Shown piece by piece: positions 14,636 through 21,059 of a stretch of 21,059 bases of DNA. The DNA is taken from positions 1 to 21,059 of IMG/VR virus record IMGVR_UViG_3300034018_000228; one strand, given 5' to 3'. Positions within the stretch are counted from its first letter, which is position 1; every line of letters starts with the position of its first letter. The notes beneath the pieces were generated by a model that made no database searches, had not been told where the DNA came from, and worked only from the letters and a program-made list of their open reading frames with translations. Made by a program: the position numbers and the translations under genes. This stretch comes from a virus.

Positions 14636-15379
14636 ATGGCACGTCCTTCAACAAGAAGCGAATTCAAAGATTATGTTCTTAGAAAGATCGGTGCACCAGT
14701 CATTCAGATCAACGTTTCTGACGAACAGATAGAAGATCGTATTGACGAGGCAATAGCATTCTGGAGAGACTATCACTACGATGGTAGCCAGATGATATAT
14801 CTTAAACACGCGCTAACTCAAGAAGAGATAGATCAGGGATATGTAGAAGTACCTGAGAGCATGCTTGGCATTACTCGTATCTTTGATCTTAGTTCATCGA
14901 TCTCGACCGGAACTGGCTTCTTCAACGTTCAGTATCAGTTCGTTTTGAATAATCTCGAAGACATAACCGGTTATAACATTCAGCATTACTACATGGCTCT
15001 ATCGCACCTACAATTTCTTCAGGAAATTCTCGTGGGTAAACCTCTTATAAGATATAACCGCCACATAAATCGTTTGTATCTCGATGTAAATAAGAACATC
15101 TTAAATCCTGGGTCGTTTATCATTATAGAAGGATACGACATTATTGATGGCAACACATATTCCGATGTATGGAGCGATCGCTTTCTTCAGAACTATGCGT
15201 CTATCCTAATACGTGAGCAGTGGGGTGTAAACCTAACAAAGTTCACAAACATGCAGCTTATCGGTGGTGTTCAGTTCAACGGTGAACAGATCCTATCGGA
15301 AGCAAAGGCAGACCGCAAAGAGATGGAAGAAAACGCGAAGACTTCACTTCAACCACTCGTTTACAATTTCGTTGGATGA
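14636..15379 (+). CDS. 13: Neck protein gp13 (head completion)
   Basis: A 247-residue homologue of T4 gp13 (309 aa in T4). It starts MARPSTRSEFKDYVLRKIGA, followed by the acidic stretch IEDRIDEAIAFWRDYHYDG, a pattern I recognise from gp13 of T4-like phages. In T4, gp13 and gp14 form the neck that closes the portal after packaging and gives the docking surface for the tail. AAGG at 14623-14626 is nine bases before the start. Gene 14 follows directly, as in T4. It is shorter than T4 gp13, as is usual for marine relatives. Confidence 0.85.
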   Translation: MARPSTRSEFKDYVLRKIGAPVIQINVSDEQIEDRIDEAIAFWRDYHYDGSQMIYLKHALTQEEIDQGYVEVPESMLGITRIFDLSSSISTGTGFFNVQYQFVLNNLEDITGYNIQHYYMALSHLQFLQEILVGKPLIRYNRHINRLYLDVNKNILNPGSFIIIEGYDIIDGNTYSDVWSDRFLQNYASILIREQWGVNLTKFTNMQLIGGVQFNGEQILSEAKADRKEMEENAKTSLQPLVYNFVG

Positions 15380-15382
15380 TAA

Positions 15383-16129
15383 ATGGCGACTAACGTCTTT
15401 TTTCAAAACTATGGATACTTCAATGAGCAACAACTCATTGACGACTTGGTCATTGAAGCAATTCAGATCTATGGCGTTGATACTTACTACTTAACTAGAA
15501 AGTTAGAAGCAACGGATCACATACTTAACGAAGACGATCTGTCTATCTTTAATGCTGCTTACTCGATGGAAGTTTATGTAAAGAGTGTTGACGGGTTCCA
15601 AGGTGAAGGCGACTTTCTTAGTAAGTTTGGTCTTCAGATACGTGATCAAGTTACTTTCACAGTTGCTATGAGAACGTTTGAAAGATATGCGACAAGACTG
15701 AACACTACATTAATACGTCCTAAAGAAGGCGACCTAGTCTACCTGCCGTTGAACGATAAGTTCTTTAAGATAATGTTTGTTGAACACGAGAGTGTATTCT
15801 ATCAGAGTGGATCACTGCAAGTTTTTGATCTTAAGTGTGAACTATTCGAATACTCGAACGAAATGTTCAATACCGGAATCCAAGAGATAGACACTTACTT
15901 CGATAGCATAAATACAGAAGATCCGCATGTATATTCTCTTGATAAACTTCTAAGCAAGGATCCGATAGCTAAGAACATATTCTTTGAAGAAGAAGGTGAA
16001 GATATCATCGACTTTACAGAGATAGATCCGTTTAGTGAGATTATTACTAGACCAACGAATTATTCAATCACCGCCGACAGTAACAATATAACTGCTGACA
16101 CTACTGAGATCACAGCAGACACCGTATAA
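15383..16129 (+). CDS. 14: Neck protein gp14
   Basis: A 248-residue homologue of T4 gp14 (256 aa): the N-terminus MATNVFFQNYGYFNEQQLIDDLVIEAIQIYG and the middle FKIMFVEHESVFYQSGSLQVFDLKCELFEYS are typical. It partners gp13 in the head-to-tail neck. It begins three bases after the gp13 stop (TGATAAATG), with only a weak GGAT ribosome site, so it is probably coupled to gp13 translation. The C-terminus ends in a Thr/Asp-rich strand repeat (SITADSNNITADTTEITADT), a short threefold repeat not needed for the fold I know. Confidence 0.85.
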   Translation: MATNVFFQNYGYFNEQQLIDDLVIEAIQIYGVDTYYLTRKLEATDHILNEDDLSIFNAAYSMEVYVKSVDGFQGEGDFLSKFGLQIRDQVTFTVAMRTFERYATRLNTTLIRPKEGDLVYLPLNDKFFKIMFVEHESVFYQSGSLQVFDLKCELFEYSNEMFNTGIQEIDTYFDSINTEDPHVYSLDKLLSKDPIAKNIFFEEEGEDIIDFTEIDPFSEIITRPTNYSITADSNNITADTTEITADTV

Positions 16130-16138
16130 GAGGAAGAC

Positions 16139-18541
16139 ATGGCAAAGCAAACCATCAATATCGGTACAACAGCGAACGATAGAACCGGTGATCCGTTAAG
16201 AACGGCATTCACGAAGATTAACCAGAACTTTACTGAACTCTATAACGATGACGCTGCAGATTTTTCTGGAAACTATAACGATCTGTCGAATAAGCCAAAC
16301 TTAAACTTGTATCAGTTAGTAAGTACCGCTTTTTCTGGTGACTATGATGACTTGGATAACAAACCAACGATACCAACTGACATTTCTGATCTTACAGATG
16401 CGAATAATTTAATTGTATCTGACGTGTCAGACTTGACGGATACTTCCAATATCATTGAAAGAAAATATAGTATCATAAAACAGAACTATGTTATTAAAGA
16501 TAAGGCAGCGACCGCAATTGAAAATGGTGAGCTTATACCACAAGACTTAAGCGAAAACTATATAGGTAACACTGAGGACACTCGTGTTCTAAACTTTAGC
16601 ACAGAGTCTGAGGACGGCGCTTCTTTCTCTACTCTTTTTGAAAGCGCGGTATTTAATAAGCAAGCTTTTGAACTGTTCATTACAGATCACCAAGGTAACG
16701 ATGACGTATTCTTTACAAAGGCGGTGTCATATATACCAACCGACACAAACAACTATAGAGGGTTTAGCGCGTCGTTCTCTACAATATATAACACCGGTAT
16801 ACCAAGTATAAATCAAATCGTAATTACATCAGAAGCCGTAAACCCAAATACAAGTGTTACACAAACTGAGGACGACGATTTCGCAGTTTCGAATATAAGT
16901 GGTTCCGCAACGGTTGCTGTTATATCAATCTTTAGAGGTTCTGAAGATCCGATCGGAAGAGGACAGCTGTGGGAATTCTTTAAAGAGTACGTTGATCTAG
17001 TTCTATACACAGGAGATACTCAGAATAGCACTGCGACTATAAAGACTAGGTTCTATCAACATATTGAGTCTCTTAAGTCAAAAGTTCCAGTTCTTTATCC
17101 AGATTTTTGGTTCTACGAAGGTAGCGAAATAACTGCCAATTCGAGCATAGTTACGGGCGGGTCTGGAACTGGCGCCGCATTCGGTCTGCTTTTTGGTAGA
17201 TATGAAGGCGAGTCTTGGAGAGACAATAGCTTACTTAATGGCGGGACTGGTTATGAAGTCGGCGACACTCTAACGATATTGGGAACTAACTTAGGTGGAA
17301 CTAGTAACAATAATGTAAGTATTCTAATCTCGGGTGCTGATGAAAACGGTGTTATTACCTCATACACAGTTTCAGGAACGGCCGTGAATATATGGCCTGC
17401 TACTGAAATTTCAGGTGGTGGATCTGGCCAGTACGATACTTCCGGAAATATTATAAACACGAACCGATCAACGGGCATAGATTATAATGATGGCAACAGA
17501 GTACCATCTGCTGGAACTGCAGCCACACCGTTTGGATCGGCAAGTAGCTATGTAACTCTATATAAAGACTCTATCTTTTCTATGGTTGCAAAAGATGCAG
17601 ACATAACGAGTGTATACTTCTCAGGTACACTTGGATCCGAAGGCGACATAGAAAAGACGCATGGAGAGCTTGAAGGAGTAATCGGTTATAAAGTAGAAGT
17701 TGGCGGCCTATCTGTAACAGGGAACTGGGTTGAAGATAGAGAGTACACCGTTTCTTACAGCTATGCAGGGTATGATTTCCCAAGAACTGCGGCTGGTTCT
17801 ATAACCAGTACAAATGTGTCTAACTGGAACACAGCTTATTCTTGGGGTGATCATGCTCTAGCTGGGTATTTAACAGGAGCAGCTTCATTCACTGAGTTGG
17901 AAGACATAATCCCGGCAGAAGATCTAACTTACGACATCGGTTCTCTGTCAAACTATTGGAGCGACCTCTATGTAAATACAATATTTATGAAAGGTGACGA
18001 GTTCAATGACACGTCTGGAAGTATAAGAACTGACTTTTCTTCGATTCTATTCACTGCTATTCCTGCAAACACGGTTTCAGTCGCTGCAAACACCGGACCT
18101 TTCTATGCTATAGGGCTGTTTCCGACAGTAGACTCAGGTTCTGAGGACCATTTTATAATCGTAGATGCAATAAGACCGAATGATATTCGTATCCGTGCCG
18201 GCGGAATTGAAGATGACAGTGAGTCGAATTTAACAATAGGCGGAAATAACAGTTACTTTAGAGTTGAGTCCGGATTAAATCCTGATTTACAAGTCGCTGC
18301 AAATAACAATGTTTGGACATTTGGTGCGAATGGATCTATAATTTTTCCAGACGAAACCTTACAGAATACTGCCTGGTCTGGCGGAAGGGTAGTGCCAGTT
18401 CCATCAAGTAGTATTGGGGCATTAGGAGATAAGACTGGCGACATATCCTTTAGTTCTTCTTACATATATTATTGCACTGCGAACTATAATGGTTCTACTA
18501 ATATCTGGAAAAGAACTGCTTGGTCACTAGACACTTGGTAA
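16139..18541 (+). CDS. Tail-fibre-like structural protein between genes 14 and 15
   Basis: An 800-residue protein with AGAGGAAG just before the ATG. The N-terminus (MAKQTINIGTTANDRTGDPL, AFTKINQNFTELYN) is an attachment-type domain common in fibres of marine T4-like phages. FSGNYNDLSNKP (42-53) and FSGDYDDLDNKP (65-76), then SDLTD at 83 and 97, are typical short fibre repeats. The middle is unrecognised. The C-terminal third holds NTAYSWGDHALAGYLT, a module with WTFGANGSIIFPDETLQ (from Trp726), and an end domain SSSYIYYCTANYNGSTNIWKR. No S74 domain is present. Likely a neck whisker, fibre or decoration protein. In T4, gene 15 directly follows gene 14, so this is an insertion relative to T4. 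Confidence 0.75.
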   Translation: MAKQTINIGTTANDRTGDPLRTAFTKINQNFTELYNDDAADFSGNYNDLSNKPNLNLYQLVSTAFSGDYDDLDNKPTIPTDISDLTDANNLIVSDVSDLTDTSNIIERKYSIIKQNYVIKDKAATAIENGELIPQDLSENYIGNTEDTRVLNFSTESEDGASFSTLFESAVFNKQAFELFITDHQGNDDVFFTKAVSYIPTDTNNYRGFSASFSTIYNTGIPSINQIVITSEAVNPNTSVTQTEDDDFAVSNISGSATVAVISIFRGSEDPIGRGQLWEFFKEYVDLVLYTGDTQNSTATIKTRFYQHIESLKSKVPVLYPDFWFYEGSEITANSSIVTGGSGTGAAFGLLFGRYEGESWRDNSLLNGGTGYEVGDTLTILGTNLGGTSNNNVSILISGADENGVITSYTVSGTAVNIWPATEISGGGSGQYDTSGNIINTNRSTGIDYNDGNRVPSAGTAATPFGSASSYVTLYKDSIFSMVAKDADITSVYFSGTLGSEGDIEKTHGELEGVIGYKVEVGGLSVTGNWVEDREYTVSYSYAGYDFPRTAAGSITSTNVSNWNTAYSWGDHALAGYLTGAASFTELEDIIPAEDLTYDIGSLSNYWSDLYVNTIFMKGDEFNDTSGSIRTDFSSILFTAIPANTVSVAANTGPFYAIGLFPTVDSGSEDHFIIVDAIRPNDIRIRAGGIEDDSESNLTIGGNNSYFRVESGLNPDLQVAANNNVWTFGANGSIIFPDETLQNTAWSGGRVVPVPSSSIGALGDKTGDISFSSSYIYYCTANYNGSTNIWKRTAWSLDTW

Positions 18542-18550
18542 GGAAAATAC

Positions 18551-19366
18551 ATGGCCTTTGTAAATCACTTCTATAATGCGACTACGCGGAAGTATGTTGC
18601 GCTATTCGGTACTATCTTTAATAAGATCTCGATCACTCGAGACGGCTTAGATGGTGCTGAAGTGCAGCGTATGGTAGTTCCAATTGCATACGGCCCGTTT
18701 CAAAAGTTTCTTGCTCGTATCACGCAGGATCCAGATCTAACTCGTAAGACTGCTATCTCTCTTCCTCGTATGTCTTTTGAAATCACAAATATGACATACG
18801 ATGGAGCGAGAAAGATACCATCGAAGCAAAAGATTCAAAAGAACCTAGGTGAGACAGATAGCCAAAAATCATATGTGTGGACGGCGACACCATATAACCT
18901 CGACTTTTCTCTTTATATAATGACTAAGTATTCGGAAGATGCAACAAAGATCGTAGAGCAGATCATACCATTCTTTAAACCAGAGTGGACAGCTACGGTT
19001 AAGTTGATTAACGACCTTGATCCTATTGATATTCCTATCATTTTGAATGGAATTACGAACGAGGATCTATACGAAGGAGGCTTTGAAGAAAGAAGATCCG
19101 TCCTATGGACTCTTAACTTTACTATGAAGGGCTGGTACTTTGGTCCTGAAAGAGAAAAGAAGATCATTAAGTTCATAGACACAGATATCTGGACATCTAT
19201 GGACGCATCTTCGGATCCTTCTGAAGGTGTCAATGTATATCCAGGTCTAACCGCAAACAACGTGCCGACGACAGATCCTGACCTAACTATTCCATACGAA
19301 GAAATCCAGTTTGACGATGATTGGGGAATCATACGAGTCATAACAAGTAACCCAGAAGAAGAGTGA
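18551..19366 (+). CDS. 15: Tail sheath stabiliser and tail completion protein gp15
   Basis: A 271-residue homologue of T4 gp15 (272 aa): MAFVNHFYNATTRKYVALFG, then VVPIAYGPFQKFLARITQDP and ISLPRMSFEITNMTYDGARK are strongly family-typical. In T4 the gp15 hexamer caps the finished tail tube and sheath and binds the neck. The stop of the fibre gene overlaps the ribosome site (TAAGGA), and ATG follows eight bases later. The C-terminus is acidic. The neighbours gp14 upstream (after the inserted fibre) and gp16 downstream support the assignment. Confidence 0.92.
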   Translation: MAFVNHFYNATTRKYVALFGTIFNKISITRDGLDGAEVQRMVVPIAYGPFQKFLARITQDPDLTRKTAISLPRMSFEITNMTYDGARKIPSKQKIQKNLGETDSQKSYVWTATPYNLDFSLYIMTKYSEDATKIVEQIIPFFKPEWTATVKLINDLDPIDIPIILNGITNEDLYEGGFEERRSVLWTLNFTMKGWYFGPEREKKIIKFIDTDIWTSMDASSDPSEGVNVYPGLTANNVPTTDPDLTIPYEEIQFDDDWGIIRVITSNPEEE

Positions 19367-19368
19367 AA

Positions 19369-19803
19369 ATGAACAATGATAAAATTTCAGAGGTTCTTGG
19401 TCTTAGACCTTTAGAAGAAGCAAAATCAGAAGAACTTGTGGTTGTATACGAAGAAAAGGAAGTCATCACTGCTGTTGCAACAGTCGTAGAAGACGATGAA
19501 ACAATTCGAGATATCGAACAGGTTCGCGGAAACATCAAGAACATTATAGAGCAAGGCGATGACGCATTAAAGGAAATGATTAGTCTTGCAAAACAATCTG
19601 AGTCTCCACGTGCGTTTGAAGTTGCGTCAACTCTTATGAAGACTCTCCTCGATGCTAACAAAGATTTCGTTGAAATCTCTACGAAGAAGAAGTACGCAAT
19701 TGAAGAAAAGAATGGTCCTAAGGAAGCTGCTCAGACGAACGTAACGAATAACAATCTCATACTCTCGACAGCAGATCTTCTTAAGATGTTAAAGGGTGAA
19801 TAA
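19369..19803 (+). CDS. 16: Small terminase subunit gp16
   Basis: A 144-residue homologue of T4 gp16 (164 aa). I prefer ATG 19369, two bases after the gp15 stop, over an in-frame GTG at 19363 that would overlap it; neither has a strong ribosome site, so the choice is not certain. Features: acidic N-terminus (EVLGLRPLEEAKSEELVVVYE), central helices with SESPRAFEVASTLMKTLLDANKDF, the oligomerising coiled-coil core of this family, and a C-terminal tail NVTNNNLILSTADLLKML. gp16 rings recognise the DNA concatemer and stimulate the gp17 ATPase. The stop overlaps the gp17 start (TAATG). Confidence 0.85.
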   Translation: MNNDKISEVLGLRPLEEAKSEELVVVYEEKEVITAVATVVEDDETIRDIEQVRGNIKNIIEQGDDALKEMISLAKQSESPRAFEVASTLMKTLLDANKDFVEISTKKKYAIEEKNGPKEAAQTNVTNNNLILSTADLLKMLKGE

Positions 19804-21059
19804 TGGGTGACGGATATCTTGGTAATATACACTTAAAGAAAACTGGTGAACCAATCGAATGGACGCCGGAACTCATAAAGGAATACGTTAAGTGTTCTGA
19901 AGATCCAATATATTTCGCTAAGAAGTATATTAAGATCGTTCACGTTGATCACGGTCTCATTCCTCTCGACATGTATGACTATCAGAAAGAGATAGTTGAA
20001 AAGATTACAAACAATCGTCGTCTTGCAGTTCTTACGGCTCGCCAGTCTGGTAAAACGACTACGGCCGTCGCAGTGATTCTACACTACATACTCTTTAACG
20101 AGTTTAAGACTGTCGCCATCCTTGCGAACAAGGGAGACGCAGCGAGGGAAGTTCTTGCTCGTATTAAACTTGCGTATGAAGCTCTACCTAAGTGGCTACA
20201 GCAGGGCATTGAAGAATGGAACAAAGGAAACATCGCTCTCGAGAACGGATGTAACGTTTTGGCCGGAACAACGTCTTCTTCGGCTATTCGTGGTAAGACG
20301 GTGTCGTTCCTCTATCTAGACGAGGTAGCCTTCATCGAGGGATACGATGAATTCTTTGCATCGGTATATCCAACCATTTCATCAGGCGAGTCTACAAAGC
20401 TTCTAATGACCTCTACACCAAACGGATTGAACCACTTTTGGAAAACATGTAAGGGAGCCGAAGAAGGCACTAACGGTTACGAATACGTTAAAGTCATGTG
20501 GTATGACGTCCCTGGCCGTGATGAGAAATGGAGAAAAGAAACGATCGAGTCGCTCGATCACGACGAGGAAAAGTTCAATCAGGAATACTGCTGTCAGTTC
20601 CTCGGATCTTCTGGTACTCTCATATCGGGTTCAAAGCTCAAAGAGCTGTCATACTCAACACCACTATACGCAAACGAAGGTCTTTCACAATATGAAAAGC
20701 CAGTCGGTAATCATGTGTATGCGATGACTGTTGACGTATCGAGAGGAAAGGGTCTAGACTATTCTACCTTTAGCGTGATAGATATAACTTCTATGCCATA
20801 TAAACAGGTATGTACATTTAGAGATAACTTTGTATCGCCGATTGATTTCGCTTCGATAATATATAGAGTAGGTACCGCATATAATGGAGCCTTGATTCTA
20901 ACTGAGATTAACGACATCGGAGCTCAAGTGTCTGATACTCTTATCATGGATTTTGGATATGAAAATATGCTTTACACTGAGAACGCTGGAAGAGAAGGAA
21001 AGCGTATTTCAAATGGTTTCGGAAAAATAACCGATACAGGAATAAGAACCACAAAATCT
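19803..21059 (+). CDS. 17: Large terminase subunit gp17 (3' partial)
   Basis: 419 residues are visible, running off the window with no stop. It begins at ATG 19803, overlapping the gp16 stop. The N-terminal ATPase shows ARQSGKTT (Walker A, Lys84), FLYLDEVAF (Walker B, Asp173 with catalytic Glu174) and MTSTPNG (coupling motif). The nuclease domain shows MTVDVSRGKGLDYS with Asp311 and LILTEIND with Glu368, corresponding to T4 Asp401 and Glu458; the third acidic residue should lie beyond the window. Walker A sits about 80 residues earlier than in T4 gp17, so the N-terminal extension is shorter, as in many marine relatives. It is the packaging motor that pumps DNA through the portal and cuts the concatemer. 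Confidence 0.95.
   Translation, partial: MGDGYLGNIHLKKTGEPIEWTPELIKEYVKCSEDPIYFAKKYIKIVHVDHGLIPLDMYDYQKEIVEKITNNRRLAVLTARQSGKTTTAVAVILHYILFNEFKTVAILANKGDAAREVLARIKLAYEALPKWLQQGIEEWNKGNIALENGCNVLAGTTSSSAIRGKTVSFLYLDEVAFIEGYDEFFASVYPTISSGESTKLLMTSTPNGLNHFWKTCKGAEEGTNGYEYVKVMWYDVPGRDEKWRKETIESLDHDEEKFNQEYCCQFLGSSGTLISGSKLKELSYSTPLYANEGLSQYEKPVGNHVYAMTVDVSRGKGLDYSTFSVIDITSMPYKQVCTFRDNFVSPIDFASIIYRVGTAYNGALILTEINDIGAQVSDTLIMDFGYENMLYTENAGREGKRISNGFGKITDTGIRTTKS

Noticed and set aside
19363-19365. GTG start for gp16
   Set aside because: It overlaps the gp15 stop, and ATG 19369 six bases later is the simpler start; left open because neither has a strong ribosome site.
20122-20727. Short + strand ORFs inside gene 17
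   Set aside because: They are out-of-frame shadows of gp17, whose Walker and nuclease motifs are intact in the main frame.

Overview
The window is a slice of the late, structural-gene region of a T4-like myovirus (contractile-tailed phage), probably from an aquatic habitat. The evidence is the run of neck protein gp13, neck protein gp14, tail-sheath stabiliser gp15, small terminase gp16 and large terminase gp17, all on the + strand in the T4 order. TATAAATA late promoters and large fibre proteins of the kind seen in marine T4-like phages support this. The host cannot be read from the sequence. No tRNA, integrase, IS element or CRISPR array is visible.

Layout. (1) 2-3171: a large fibre protein cut off at its 5' end, with three collagen-like Gly-X-Gln arrays separated by a small beta domain and a C1q/TNF-like domain and ending in an S74-type self-cleaving chaperone domain, then a translationally coupled small fibre-like protein. 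(2) 3244-9252: a tightly packed five-gene carbohydrate/modification cassette behind a possible late promoter. It holds a GH130-like beta-propeller, a TPR plus GH130-like propeller, a TPR plus class I methyltransferase, a GT17 glycosyltransferase fused to a 2-oxoglutarate/Fe(II) oxygenase, and a nucleotidyltransferase fused to a mannose-6-phosphate-isomerase/ManC-type cupin. (3) 9385-14541: a 1718-aa virion structural protein with seven His-Gly repeat modules, behind a clear late promoter. (4) 14542-14635: a short intergenic segment with a terminator-like hairpin, a late promoter and interlocking complementary arms that can fold in two mutually exclusive ways. (5) 14636-21059: gp13, gp14, an 800-aa fibre protein, gp15, gp16 and gp17 (3' end outside the window).

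How the genes fit together. Structural and packaging genes make up the late morphogenesis block. The five-gene cassette sits where T4 carries tail-fibre and whisker genes, is co-oriented and near-gapless, and joins sugar activation (nucleotidyltransferase-cupin), transfer (GT17), oxidation (2OG oxygenase), methylation and sugar-binding or cleaving propellers. Its position directly after a collagen-like fibre suggests, as inference only, that it decorates virion fibres. Modifying host surface glycans is the main alternative. The most notable points are the GT17-oxygenase fusion next to a collagen-like fibre, the reuse of one TPR module on two different catalytic domains, and the two-state RNA architecture ahead of gene 13.
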